Source: Vulcanisaeta sp. JCM 16159 (GTDB taxonomy: Archaea; Thermoproteota; Thermoprotei; Thermoproteales; Thermocladiaceae). From it: a stretch of 64,000 nucleotides of DNA. A program made the translations under genes and the position numbers. Of this stretch, positions 50,462 through 63,996 are shown one piece after another. The DNA is taken from positions 34,546 to 98,545 of the forward strand of contig NZ_BBDN01000010.1 in assembly GCF_001316265.1 (NCBI RefSeq). Reading direction: 5' to 3'. The notes under the pieces were generated by a model that did not search any database, was not told the origin of the DNA, and saw only the letters and a list, made by a program, of their open reading frames with translations. How positions within the stretch are numbered: the first letter of the stretch is position 1; each line of letters starts with the position of its first letter.

Positions 50462-52138
50462 TTGATGGAGTATAAGTGGGTTGTGCTGACTAATACGACT
50501 CTTGGAGTAATCATGTCTTCAATTAACATGTACATTGTCTTAATATCGCTGCCCACGATTTTTAGGGGATTGAATGTTAACCCATTCCTACCCGGGGAGT
50601 TTGATTACCTGCTTTGGGTTCTCATGGGCTACAACATAGTCCTCGCCAGCATCCTAGTTACGTTCGGCAGGATCTCGGACTTATTTGGCAGGACTAGGCT
50701 CTATACACTCGGCTTTATAACATTCGCGGTAGCCTCGGTACTGCTCTCATTAATACCGAGTGATTCAGGCAATTTCGGTGCATTGCTACTGATAGTGTTT
50801 AGGGTTGTCCAGGCAATTGGTGGTGGTTTCATTATGGTTAATAGCACGGCATTACTGACCGACGCCTTCCCACCAGGCGAGAGAGGTAGGCCCTTGGCTT
50901 GAACCAGGCCTCCTTCATAATTGGTTCCTTCCTTGGAATAATACTGGGCGGCCTACTCTCAAACTATGACTGGCACCTCCTATTCCTCGTTAACGTGCCC
51001 TTCGCAATAGCCGGCGCCTGTGGTCCATATTTAAGCTAAGGAGGGTTGATAGGGGAAGTGTGAGGGTGAGGATTGATTACTGGGGTAACTTGACGCTCGC
51101 CCTCGGCCTCGTGTTAGTAACCCTGGGCTTCACATACGCACTGATGCCCTATGGAAACTCGGAGATGGGTTGGACGAACCCGCTGGTCATAGCCTCCTTC
51201 ATAGCCGGTGCAGCGTTAATAATCGCATTTATACCCATAGAGCTTAGGCAGGAAGAACCACTCTTCAAACTATCACTGTTTAGGGTTAGGCCCTTCACCT
51301 ACGGTGTGATGGCTCTCTTCCTATCATCACTGGCCAGGGGCGCCATAATGTTCCTAATAACAATATGGCTACAGGGCATATACCTACCGCTCCACGGCTT
51401 TAGTTATACGGAGACCCCGTTCTGGGCCGGCATATACATGTTGCCCATGCTCGTGGGCACCGTGGTAATGGCACCAATCGGTGGTTCGCTCACGGATAAG
51501 TACGGCGCGAGGATCATAGCTACCGTGGGCATGGTAATAATAGCCATATCGCTCTACCTACTCACGCTACTCCCTACAACTTCGACCTAGTCGAGTTCGA
51601 GTCAATACTATTCCTTAACGGCGTTGGCAATGGCCTATTTGCCTCACCAAACACCGCATCGATCATGAATGCTACCACCAAGGGATAGAGGTGCGGGTAA
51701 TGGTATGAGGCAAACCTTGAGTAATGTTGGTTCTACGATAAGCATGGCCATGTTCTTCACAATAGCCATGAGCGTTTTCTCCCAGTACGTGCCGATTAGG
51801 ATCCACAATATTGCCCTAAGTTATGGGCTACCCACAGGCATAGCCGATGCACTGGCCAGCATACCAGCATCTAGCCTACTTTTTGCGACATTCCTCGGTA
51901 TGGACCCTGCATCGGTATTGCCCAACTCAACAGTCAATAACCTACCAGCAGGTGTGGTGAGACTCCTGGACAGCAATACATTCCTACCAGCGTCCTTGGA
52001 CCACCATTCATGATGGGCCTCAGGTTCTCGCTGTACATATCCATAGTCTTCGTTGCCATAGGCGCCGTGTTGTCATACATGAGGGGTGGTAGGTACGTTT
52101 ATGAGGAGAGCATAAGGGAGGGTGCATATGCATCGTAG
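50462..52138 (+). CDS. MFS drug exporter, DHA2 (14-span) type (frameshifted)
   Basis: Proton-coupled exporter. Motif A-like GRISDLFGRTRLY, motif C region FRVVQAIGGGFIMVNSTALL and ASFIIGSFLGIILGGLL lie in the first half; the second half has LPMLVGTVVMAPIGGSLTDK and RGAGNGMRQTLSNVGSTISM. Joints are at about 50900, 51030, 51585 and 52000, each lacking one base. About 560 residues with 14 membrane spans. Start ATG is at 50462 or 50465. Confidence 0.8.
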
Positions 52139-52283
52139 TAATGCATCACCACTAACTTATCAAGCTCAATCCATGTCATAGACCTGACAGTTTTTGCCCT
52201 GAGCCTTAGTGCTCTACCTTATCTGTGCCGTTATTTATTTGCCAGATAGAGAATATTTTACGATATAGATAAACCCGCCAGCA

Positions 52284-54647
<2,364 letters not shown>

Positions 54648-54651
<4 letters not shown>

Positions 54652-55478
54652 TTGAGGAACTTTACATAAACAAGCTTCTTAACTACCTGGAGGAGGACGC
54701 GTATCCAGAGGACATAACCAGTAGGTTCCTTGAGGGCATTAGGGCCAGGGGCATTGTTAAGTCTAAGGATGAGGGAATAATCGCCGGGCTTAGGTTCATA
54801 ACTCCATTCCTCAAATACCTCGGCTTCGAGGTAATTACGCACAAGCACGATGGTGAGGCGCTACGTAAGGGCGACATTATAATGGAGATCATTGGTGACG
54901 CGGGTAGGTTATTAACGGTTGAGCGATTAACTCTGAATTTCCTCTCGAGACTTTCGGGTATTGCCACTGCCACAAGCACCATGGTTAGGTTGGCTAGGTC
55001 CGTTAACCCAACGGTTAGGGTTGCCGGTACGAGAAAGACAACGCCCGGGTTCAGGGCGTTTGAGAAGTATGCGATAGAGGTTGGTGGTGGTGACCCGCAT
55101 AGGTTTAACCTGGCTGATGCGGTGTTGATTAAGGATAATCACGTATTAATTTACGGAGACCTTGAGAAGCTCATCAGGCTGATTAAGGAGGGGACGAGCT
55201 TCACGAAGAAGGTTGAGGTGGAGGTGTCTACGTATGAGGACGCAATCAAGGCCTATAGAGCTGGTGCCGATGCCGTATTGCTCGATAATATGAGACCCAG
55301 CGATATAACGCCAATAGTCAATGAGTTGAAGGGTAAGGTGATACTCGAGGCAAGCGGCGGTATAACGCCTGACAACGTGATTGAGTATGCAAGGACGGGC
55401 GTTGACGTGATATCCAGCGGTTACATAACGCATAGTGCCCGATCTCTTGATCTAACAATGGATGCCGAGAGGGTTTAA
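54648..55478 (+). CDS. nadC: nicotinate-nucleotide pyrophosphorylase (quinolinate phosphoribosyltransferase)
   Basis: 276 residues, intact. Converts quinolinate and PRPP to nicotinate mononucleotide. [20 protein letters not shown] and [20 protein letters not shown] are the PRPP and quinolinate binding segments; [12 protein letters not shown] and [20 protein letters not shown] form the C-terminal barrel. Start ATG at 54648 ([17 protein letters not shown]) is preferred to TTG 54615 because of the ATGA overlap with nadB. Confidence 0.93.
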
Positions 55479-55484
55479 ACTAGA

Positions 55485-55873
55485 CGACCATGCCTACCTC
55501 AGATTGAACATAGTGGCACTTAACCGGGACGCCAACCTCTCCTGGAATCACCTAATCACCTCAGGATTGAGTGGTTCACCTGCTGAGCTAAGCTTCCTAA
55601 CCCTCAGGTTATACCTACCTATGTTCTTTACGGTACCCATGATTAGTCTGTAAGCCGTTGGTACAAAGGTGAAGTTCGTAATCTTCAACTCCTCCAGCAA
55701 CCTAAGCGTGTCCTCAGGGGAGAATGGCCTGTTTAGGAATACGACGGGTTTACCAAACATCAATGGGCCTATGATACCGTAATAAGGCCATCCAGGGTTT
55801 GCACTGTTTCAAATCACGTCACCCTCCTCAAGACCAATGCCGCGCTTCATATAATGGTATTTAGAAGCCATGT
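55485..55873 (-). pseudogene. relic of an acyl-CoA synthetase
   Basis: The minus strand reads GIGLEEGDVI, an in-frame TGA where Trp is expected, then NSANPGWPYYGIIGPLMFGK, PVVFLNRPFSPEDTLRLLEE and RKLSSAGEPLNPEVI before another stop. This is the middle of an acetyl/propionyl-CoA synthetase; the P-loop and C-terminal domain are missing. Fragment between nadC and an MFS gene. Confidence 0.6.
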
Positions 55874-55952
55874 TAGTCTAACTTTCTGTTTCTTTTTGGT
55901 TATTCTCGTGTAGTATGTTTTAAATGTGCCTTAAAATAATGCCTGCCATGAT

Positions 55953-57159
55953 ATGGACATTACCAATAAGCGGAGCACTGGGTGGGTATTGACCCTACTG
56001 CCATATAGTGTAGCCATCGGTCCGCTGAGCACCTTGATAACCCTCGAAATCGCCTCATTAATGGGTGGCCCGGTGGATGTTGGTTACGCCATGGCCGCGG
56101 CTCTGCCACCGGAATAATCGCCCCACTGCTGTGGGGCTTCCTACTGGATAGGTACGGCAGTAAGGAGGTGCTTGCCCTGGGCTTCCTCGGTACGGCCATA
56201 TTCATCCTGGCATTGTCATACGCGCCCAACGTTCCGCAGATAGCCCTTTACTACGCCGCTTCATCACTGTTCTCCTCCGCTGTTGGTGTCTCCACAAGCT
56301 TCATACTTGTCAAGTCCTCGAGCAAGCTTAGACTTAATGAGTCGTACTCCATGCTCAACTTCATTAATTCACTGGGTTACTTAGTGGGTGATGTCTCGGC
56401 GGCCGTATTATCGGGCTTTATGGATGTTAAGTCCATACTCCTCATCATGGGTTTACTGCCCATGGTCTCCTCAGTTTGGTCCTTGGTCTCAGTACCGAGG
56501 ATCACCAACGGCAATAGAAAGGCTATGGAGAGGCTGTTACCCGGTGGGCGGGGGCTTAAGGTCAGTCCCGGCGAGTTGGTGACGCTATACCTTGCGCTCA
56601 TTATTTTCTACGTCTCATCGGGCATTTTCAACACGCTTTATCCCTACGGTCTCAGGGTCGGCGGCTTATCGAGGACTTGGGTAATGACCATAATCTCCGT
56701 AGGCATGGGGATCCAGATCGTGGGTTTCATGATTACGCCGCGCATGATTAAAGTACTTGGTGGTAATTCCAGAGCTTCATCACGTGCATTACTGTTGAGG
56801 GGCCTGTCGTACTTTCTAATTGGTTTAACATCATCAACCCCCGAGACCATGATCATTACGGGATTAACGCTATACCCACTGGCCGCGGGCATCGCCTTCT
56901 CGACGTTCTACACGGCATCGAGTGTGATAGTCTTTGAGAGACTCAGCAGCGGTGAGGAGGGTAGGGGCCTTGGAGCTATAACTTCATCACTGGCTCGGCA
57001 TACCTGGCGGGTTCCTTGGCATCCGGCTACTTAGCTGATTCCATCGGCATTGGTAGGAGTTACATGGTCGCCGGTGCAATGCTTTGAGCATCATCATACC
57101 TCTTCGAGCAGATACGTAGGTATGAGGCGGCGAGAAATAGCGTGATCAATGCGAATTAA
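55953..57159 (+). CDS. MFS transporter (frameshifted, in-frame TGA near the end)
   Basis: About 402 residues with 11-12 membrane spans. It starts MDITNKRSTGWVLTLLPYSV. The motif A-like LWGFLLDRYGSKEVLALGFL begins after the first joint at about 56102 (GGG read as GG). A second joint is at about 56985. In the last part SIGIGRSYMVAGAML is followed by TGA and then ASSYLFEQIRRYEAARNSVI in the same frame, so a TGG-to-TGA change, real or erroneous, truncates the protein. Substrate unknown. It may be a decaying gene. Confidence 0.62.
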
Positions 57160-57267
57160 GCCACGTAAACTCATACCAATGCCTGCATATCATAACTTAA
57201 TTAGTCTTCAGGCATAACTTTAATAGAGAGAGCAATTATTAACAGGCCGTGACGATTAAGGGCATTA

Positions 57268-59156
57268 ATGGGTTATAGCTTCGTCAACCTCTCGACGGGC
57301 GAGGTCAGGAAGGTACAAGTGCCTGATGAGGTTTATAGGAACTTCCTGGGTGGTTATGGACTAGGCGCCTGGTTCCTATATACCCACATGAGGCCTAGGG
57401 TTGACCCGCTTGGCCCCGACAACATACTGGGCATAATATCGGGCCTACTAAACGCCAGTGGCATACCAATGACTGGCAGGTCCATGGCCGTTGGTAAGTC
57501 ACCACTGACTGGCGGTTGGGGCGACTCAAACGCCGGCGGTAGGTTTGGGCCCAAGCTTCTAGAGGCTGGCTTAGACGCCATATTTGTCACGGGCGTTTCC
57601 GAGAAGCCAGTCTACATATTAATTGATAATGGCAACATACACATAGAGAGCGCGACCGACCTTTGGGGTAAAACCACCAGGGAGACTGAGGATGAATTAA
57701 GGAGTAGATATAAGGGAGCCCAAGTGGTCAGTATTGGCCCCCCTGGCGAGAGGCTTCAGTTGATTGCCGCCATTATTAATGAGTATGGTAGGGCCTACGG
57801 CAGGTCCGGACTCGCCGCCGTGATGGGTAGTAAGAAGCTGAAGGCCATAGTCGCAGTCGGTGATAAGAAGCCGGAGATCCATGATAGGGACCTACTGAGG
57901 CAAAGGATTAAGGAGATGCTAGATGCCCTAAGGACGACTAGGGCGAGGGCATACGAGATTTGGCATAAGTACGGGACAATATCCACATTAGACACGAGCG
58001 TCCTCTCTGGCGATACGCCAATTAAGAATTGGGCTGGCATTGGTGTTAGGGATTACGGGACCAAGAACCTCGAGAAGTTCGGCACAAACACGGTCATTAA
58101 GGATAATGTCAAGCCCTACGGATGCGCCAGCTGTCCTGTGTCCTGCGGTGCGTGGATTAGGAGGAACACTAGGTACGGCCTCGTCGAGGGCCATAGGCTT
58201 GAGTATGAGACGGCTCCCTATTCGGGCCGGCATTATTAAATGCTGACCAGGACTCGGTGGTTTACGTGGGCGAGCTCTGCAACATGTATGGGCTTGACAC
58301 GATTTCAACTGCAAATGTCGTAGGCTTTGCCTTTGAGTTATACGAGAAGGGAATACTCACTGAGAAGGATGTTGGCTTTCCACTGAGGTGGGGTGACCCT
58401 GAGAGTGTGGTTAAGCTCGTTGAGTTAATAGCCAAGGCGGAGGGTATCGGTAAGATACTTGGGCAGGGTGTTAAGAGGGCTGCCGAGATAATTGGCAAGG
58501 GCGCCGAGCAGTACGCAATGCACGTTGGTGGCCAGGAACTACCATCACACCACCCGCAGTTCCTGCCTGGACTGGCCATTACATACACGGCAGATCCAAC
58601 ACCGGCCAGGCACACGGCTGGTGGGGTCCATTGGTGGGGTGAGGGTGGTAAGAGACTTTGGGCGCCATTTGATATCGGCATGGACCTGGGCGCATCGCCA
58701 AAGTATGATTATAGTGATAAGGGTCGTAAGGCCGCCGTAATAGCCATGTCCACGCAAGTCGAGAATTCCCTGGGCTTCTGCCAATTTGCTTCGCAAGTCA
58801 TTTATAGGACGCTGCCATACATAGACCTGATATATGCCGTGACTGGCATGAAGTATACACCGCAGGAACTGCTTAAGGTTGGCCATAGGATACACACGCT
58901 TAGGCAATTATTCAATGTTAGGGAGGGCGTCAACCCGAAGAAGGACTTCAAGCTACCCAAGAGGGTTCTCGAGCCATTCCCAGAGGGCCCACTTGCCGGC
59001 GTTAAGTTGACTGAGGAGGATGTGGAGAGAATGAGGGAGCAGTACTGGGAGACACTTGGTTGGGACCCGAGCACTGGCTACCCAAGGAGGAGGACCGTCG
59101 AGGAGCTTGGGCTCGCCGAGATAGCCAGCGACATCATTAATGTCCTGCCTCCATGA
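57268..59156 (+). CDS. aor: tungsten-containing aldehyde:ferredoxin oxidoreductase (frameshifted)
   Basis: Oxidises aldehydes to acids with ferredoxin using a tungstopterin. N-terminal LGGYGLGAWFLYTHM, pterin-binding GKSPLTGGWGDSNAGGRFG, cluster cysteines CASCPVSC plus the later LGFCQFAS, and GGQELPSHHPQFLPGLAITY. The frames meet at about 58215 (APYSG then ALLNADQDSVVYVGELCNMY). About 630 residues. The start at 57268 gives MGYSFVNLSTGEV; a GTG at 57249 with one extra base is possible. It may oxidise aldehydes from amino-acid or sugar breakdown. Confidence 0.88.
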
Positions 59157-59175
59157 TCATTTTACCTAATTAATA

Positions 59176-59191
59176 CGATAGGTTTAAAAAC
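59176..59191 (+). promoter_or_regulatory. promoter of the EF-Tu-like gene
   Basis: taggtttaaaaacgg, a TATA box about 25-38 bases before the GTG start at 59215. Confidence 0.5.
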
Positions 59192-59214
59192 GGTAATTCC
59201 CTAACCATAACCTC

Positions 59215-60081
59215 GTGCTTCGAGGAAGCATCATAACCGTTTTATCAACGAATGAGCAGGAGGCCTTCAGGGTAGCGTCAATGCTTGGAAAGAGGGATAG
59301 GGGTGAGGAGAGGGTTTATTACAGGAAGATTGGTGAGCTTGTTCGTAGTGTCTTAATACCAAGCCCAAGCAGTATCCTTGATGAGGCCATGGCCCTGTCA
59401 ATATCGAGCTCCTTCTACTTCAGGGTTAATAACGAGGTCGCCTGGCTCGACGGCGAGAAAGCACTACTGCTTGAGGCCTCCGGGATACCTGGCGTGGTCC
59501 TTGCGGATGATACTAACCTATTCATGAAGTACTTCGGCGAGTTAGGCATCTCCAAATTCGTCTCCGAGTTTAGGGAGCTTGACCTTGAGGTACCTGACAG
59601 GGGTATTGTTTACGTTGATAGGGCATTTAATGTCAGGGGTGTTGGTGTCGTGGTGCTCGGCTATGCATTGACCCAGGTGTCCGTTCATGACAGGTTCATT
59701 GCCTACCCAATGAATTTAGAAGTTGAGGTTAGGAGCATACAGGTTCTTGATGAGGATCAGGACTCCGTGCTGCCGGGAACCCGCGTTGGTTTAGCGCTTA
59801 GGAATGTTAGGCTTGAGGATATTGAGGGGGTGCAGGCGTTGGTTAGGCCTGGTACGAAATTCATAAACTCCATCGATGGTTTCAGCAGGTTTAAGTGGAG
59901 TGATGATGCTAGGGAGGTTCACGTGGTGTTTAACGGCATTAAGGTCATGGGTAAGGTCGAGGGCAACAACATCACCCTAGCCAGGGAGTTACCCATGACC
60001 AGTGGTAGAGCATTGGTAATAAATGTTAATGCCAGGCCCAGGAGACCAAGGATAATAGGTTACGCCATAATCAACGCCTAA
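59215..60081 (+). CDS. EF-Tu/SelB-related protein without a functional GTPase site
   Basis: 288 residues, intact. The second half has the translation-factor domain II pattern: DRAFNVRGVGVVVLGYALTQ, VSVHDRFIAYPMNLEVEVRS, IQVLDEDQDSVLPGTRVGLA. The first half is in the place of the G domain but no P-loop, DxxG or NKxD motif is seen (VLSTNEQEAFRVASMLGKRD stands where the P-loop would be). Such degenerate EF-Tu paralogues occur in archaea; the role is unknown. GTG start follows from the promoter spacing. It overlaps the convergent CoA-transferase. Confidence 0.72.
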   Translation: MLRGSIITVLSTNEQEAFRVASMLGKRDRGEERVYYRKIGELVRSVLIPSPSSILDEAMALSISSSFYFRVNNEVAWLDGEKALLLEASGIPGVVLADDTNLFMKYFGELGISKFVSEFRELDLEVPDRGIVYVDRAFNVRGVGVVVLGYALTQVSVHDRFIAYPMNLEVEVRSIQVLDEDQDSVLPGTRVGLALRNVRLEDIEGVQALVRPGTKFINSIDGFSRFKWSDDAREVHVVFNGIKVMGKVEGNNITLARELPMTSGRALVINVNARPRRPRIIGYAIINA

Positions 60082-61694
60082 CAGCCTTCTCAACAACCTC
60101 TAATAGGCCCATGGGCCATCCCTAAACACTAATTCATCCATTGGCTGTAGATGCCTTGAAATCATGGGCTTAAACTCCATCTTAGCCAATATATCCCTCT
60201 CAATGTCAACACCCGGTGCGTACTCCTCAAGGACCAAGCCCTCACCCGTTAACCTGAATACGGCCCTCTCGGTTATGTAAAGGACCTCCTTACCCATCTT
60301 AAGGCCGAGCCCAGCATTGAAGCCCACCTTGTATGGCTTCTTCACAAACTTTATTATTGGCCCATCCCTAACTATGGCAAGCCTACCATTCATGACCGCT
60401 ATGTCCCTCTTACCCGCCGTGAATGCCCCCGCGAAGTAGAGCCTCGGCGAGCCATGGGCAATGACCGGGAACCCACCAGGTCCCGTAACCCTCTCAGGTA
60501 GGAAGCTTGGGTTTACATCCCCATTGGGTCCTACCTGCATGAACCCCAGTGACGAGGCGTCTATTATGCCGCCCTCATACATTATGAATTGATCGGGCAT
60601 CGACAGTACTGCCTTGGGGGACAACGCAACGCCGAAGTCATCACCACCAAGCGCTATCCCACCCCAGGGGCCGGACTCTACCGTGGTGACCACGTAATCC
60701 TCAATACCCTCGCTCCTTATTATCCTCGCGGCCAGGCAGGTATCCCAATGCCTAGGTTAACGGCTATTGGCCTACCCAATTTCTCCACGAGCCTGGCAAA
60801 CTCGAGCACCACCCTCCTCGCAATCACGTACTCGAAGCCAGGCTTATCATCACTGGGTAGACAGACATTACTCAGGACAACACGACCGCACATGCTTGGG
60901 TCATACCTAACACTGGCCGATTGCGTGTGGTACTCAGGCGGTGAAGTAACGATGTAGTCAATTAATGGGCCTGGTACATGAACATCCCTGGGATTGACAA
61001 ACTTACTTACATACAGTACCTGGGCAATTACAGTACCTGGATTGGGGTGGGCCTTAACGGCCTGTGCTATTGCTAAAACGGTTCCGTATATCGCCTCTTC
61101 GCTCATTGTTAGGTTGCCAAACTCATCGGCTGTACTACCTCTGATTAGGCCAACCCTTGGCTTTGGGCAGTCATAGAGCAGGTACTCATCGCCATCAATG
61201 CTAATTAACTCAACCCTACAGGTCCTCCTCTCCCTCGCCAGGTCATTTAAGTATATACCGTCCTGCCTAGGGTCGAGGAATGTCCCAAGGCCAACCTTAG
61301 TAATGGCAGGCACACCAGAGGCCACACTCCTAAACCACCTAGTCGCAACACCAATGGGGAATGAGTAAGCCTCAACCCTATCCTCAATAACTAGCCTCTG
61401 CAGTGATGGTGCAACGCCAAGGAACGGCATCATGAATCCCCTAATGAAGCCGAAGTCATTATCCTTAATCATGCACTCAGCAATTAAATCAAAAGCGCGC
61501 CCCCTAGCTGCAGGCAATGAGTCAGCAAGTATGAATAAATCACGTGGATGCCCCGTCTCCCTATACCTATCATAAAGCTTAATGAGCAGGTACTCAGGGG
61601 TTGTCGCCATATTAAACCCCGAAACAGCAATGACATCACCATCCCTAATGATGCCCAATGCTTCATCAACATCAACAACCTTACCCATAGCCAA
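60071..61694 (-). CDS. acyl-CoA:carboxylate CoA-transferase (family I), frameshifted
   Basis: Moves CoA between short-chain acids (propionate/acetate CoA-transferase type). The alpha half has IRDGDVIAVSGFNMATTPEY; the beta half has VNLGIGIPAWPRGARII at the joint (about 60725) and VESGPWGGIALGGDDFG with the catalytic Glu in an ExGxxG motif. A final joint near 60105 gives GLLEVVEKAVRR with its stop at 60071. About 541 residues, alpha and beta fused. Its last 11 bases overlap the convergent EF-Tu-like gene. Confidence 0.82.
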
Positions 61695-61849
61695 GTAGTT
61701 ATGAAACCTCGAAATTTATACCTTTATAAAAATGCATTTTTTGCCTAATCCCTTGTCGAACTACCCTTGATCAAGAATATATGAAAATAAACAAATGAAT
61801 AGAAACATGAAACGAAGTTAGGACACAGTTGTGGGAACGCATCAACAAC

Positions 61850-62296
61850 TTAGATGTCAACCACGAACGTGAGCCTCCAGTAATCATCGACCTTCCTAAT
61901 ATCCATCATGTTGTAAGTCATGGCCTTAACAATTAGGCCCCTATAACCATGCTTATTAATGTCGAAGCGCTCACCACCAACAGTAGCCCTAATCCTATAC
62001 GGCCCATTACCCTCAATACTAACTTCCCTAAAGTAATCGCCATAGGCGAACTTCCTACCATCGAATAGGTAAATAAACTCATCAATCCAGTTAAACAATA
62101 GCTGCTCAAGGTCATCACCCTCCACGTTAACCTCCACGAACTCCCTCGGCTCAACCCTATCAACGTAGTAGGTGAGGCCGGCAACCCCAACCGCGGCATT
62201 CTTAAAGGCCTCCTCAAGTGTGCAGCCATAGGCTATCACGGCAATGTCCGCCGTGTGCTCCCCATACTCATACCTGGTGGGTAATTGACACTGCAT
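61850..62296 (-). CDS. archease
   Basis: 148 residues, intact. Cofactor of the RNA ligase RtcB in tRNA splicing. [59 protein letters not shown] and the C-terminal [16 protein letters not shown] are family signatures, with conserved metal-binding Asp and His. Start [10 protein letters not shown] at 62296 is preferred to 62326. It fits the intron-containing tRNAs in this window. Confidence 0.92.
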   Translation of the reverse strand: MQCQLPTRYEYGEHTADIAVIAYGCTLEEAFKNAAVGVAGLTYYVDRVEPREFVEVNVEGDDLEQLLFNWIDEFIYLFDGRKFAYGDYFREVSIEGNGPYRIRATVGGERFDINKHGYRGLIVKAMTYNMMDIRKVDDYWRLTFVVDI

Positions 62297-62575
62297 CAGG
62301 ATACCGCTATTAAACCCCTTTAACAACCTTACGTGTTGTTAACCCGTGAGATTTAACTTTTAAGGGTGTCAGTGATTCATTAATGTGCATCGTTGGGTTT
62401 ACGCAATTGATGCATCAATTAGGTTCTTCATTAGGGATATCAACTCATTTAGGTTATTAATCATTAATGCGGCGATACCAATAATCATACTTACGACACT
62501 GTGCCTAGGTTCATAAACGTGACCCACGCATTACCAGGTGATTGGATCATTGTAAAATAGCCCAATGACTCGCTA

Positions 62576-63385
62576 GTGAGTGATTACTACCTGTTGATTT
62601 ACTATGGGAATGGTTCATTGGCGTATTCAACAGCGGGACGTGGGGTTAGGGTTATTCAGCAGGAGGGTGGGGGTAAGGCCATGGCCATCTGGACGGCGCT
62701 GAAGTACGTGAATACGCCCTACATGCTCGTCATAGATGGGGGACTACTCATACCCGGCCAGGTACGTTCCGGAGATGGTTAGGGAGATAATGAGGACTGG
62801 GGCTGACGAGGTAATAGGCGTTAGAAGGCCACTGCCAGGCAGTCAGGGCTTCATTTATAGGATTGGTAATAAAATACTCACCTGGGCCTTCAACCTACTA
62901 TTCGGCACGAAGCTTCATGACGTGCTTAGTGGCATGTACATAATTAGGGCCGACTCGCTTAGGGATGCGGTTGCGGAGGTTGGCGGCTTCAGTATCGAGC
63001 TCATATAACGGCCCACATGGTTAGTACGGGCAGGGTCGTCAGGGAGATCCCCATTGAGTATAGGCGCAAGATTGGTAGGAAGAAGCTTGGCGTGAGGGGT
63101 GGGCTGAGGATATTCGGTGACATGGTTAGGCTAACCATTAGGTACAACCCAATGCTAATACTATTCCTACTGGGCGCACTCCTCCTCATACCTGGCCTAG
63201 CCCTTGGCGCCTACGTTGGTTATTGGTACATATTCTACGGCATTAAATACTACCTTAAGGGGTTGATCGCCATAATAATGACCCTGATCGGATTACAATT
63301 CCTCGGAATGGCCGCCATGGCAATATACATGAAGAGAATGGAGTATAGGCTCAGGAAGGCCATTGAATCATTACGCAGAGACTAA
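62576..63385 (+). CDS. GT2 glycosyltransferase, dolichol-phosphate mannose synthase type (frameshifted, 5' part unclear)
   Basis: GVRVIQQEGGGKAMAIWTAL and YMLVIDG, then DYSYPARYVPEMVREIMRTG, KLHDVLSGMYIIRADSLRDA and GGFSIELITAHMVSTGRVVR belong to the DPM1/DPG synthase family; two membrane segments (MLILFLLGALLLIPGLALGA, LIAIIMTLIGLQFLGMAAMA) follow. Joints are at about 62745 and 63008. The N-terminal nucleotide motif (usually VVDDGSTD) is not readable upstream of 62576; the 250 bases back to archease hold stops in all frames. Either the gene start is decayed or several errors obscure it. Confidence 0.6.
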
Positions 63386-63428
63386 ACAACTCAATCAACC
63401 ACAACAAAACATGGCAAGGACAGCACGG

Positions 63429-63524
63429 TGGTGGGCCCGCGGGATTTGAACCCGGGACCTCCCGGTTATGAGCCTTACGCGGGGCTACCGCCCCAGGGCG
63501 CTCTACCTGGCTAGCTACGGGCCT
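63429..63524 (-). tRNA. elongator tRNA-Met (CAT) with a 21-nt intron in the anticodon stem
   Basis: Minus-strand reading: acceptor GGCCCG against CGGGCC with encoded CCA (the first G seems to be missing or replaced by A), D-arm AGCTAGCCAGGTAGAGCG, then CCC, a 21-base insert, GG-CTCATAA-CCGGG, variable AGGTC and T-arm CCCGGG-TTCAAAT-CCCG. Removing 63475-63495 restores the five-pair stem CCCGG/CCGGG. Confidence 0.9.
63475..63495 (-). other. archaeal tRNA intron (BHB motif)
   Basis: Central helix GCGC/GCGT (one G-T pair), bulges CCT and AAG, inner helix GGGGC/GCCCC with loop GGTA. Cleavage after CC and AA removes 21 bases at position 29/30, a non-canonical site. Confidence 0.8.
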
Positions 63525-63739
63525 GGCTAATGATTTTATGGGGTGGTTTTAAGTTTTTGGTTTCGTGGGTTCGTTGCTGAATTCTATGTGTTGTGTGGGT
63601 TTTGTTTTATTTATTGCTTGTTTGCTGGGTGTTTTTCTCGGGGTGGTTGTACTTATTGTTTTGTTGTGTGGTTTGTTTGCCCGTGGGCCCTTGGGTGGGG
63701 TTATTGACAGCCTAGGTTTGTCATTGCCTTGGTTATCCC

Positions 63740-63996
63740 CTAAGCTCTCTTTTTGTTGCCCTTGCTCACTGCCTCCTCGAGCATCCTCCTAAGTACTTCG
63801 CAGACTTTGGTGGCGAGCTCTGGGTGCTTCCTTATCACGTCCATGCCCATGTAAACCACGTACCTCTTACCCCGTTAACCAGCTCAACCTCCCCGTAGCC
63901 CGCACCCCTTAACCTCTCCAGGATGGCCCTTGCCTCCTCACAATCCTTACGACTGATGAGTTCAACACGGCCACCATCATTCACATGTACGGTCAT
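63740..63996 (-). CDS. small conserved basic protein of unknown function (frameshifted)
   Basis: About 85 residues: MTVHVNDGGRVELISRKDCE, EARAILERLRGAGYGEVELV, then after one missing base at about 63873 KRYVVYMGMDVIRKHPELAT, KVCEVLRRMLEEAVSKGNKK. Alpha/beta pattern with a charged C-terminal helix. No family is recognised. It could extend beyond the right edge. Confidence 0.5.

Noticed and set aside
55800..57090. Selenocysteine or other recoding of TGA
   Set aside because: One gene is a fragment and the other a carrier that would not use it; the expected residue is Trp, and no selenocysteine genes are seen.
63565..63792. A hydrophobic open frame on the plus strand
   Set aside because: It lies in a G/T-rich stretch behind the tRNA, ends inside the opposite coding region at 63740-63996 and shows no family likeness.
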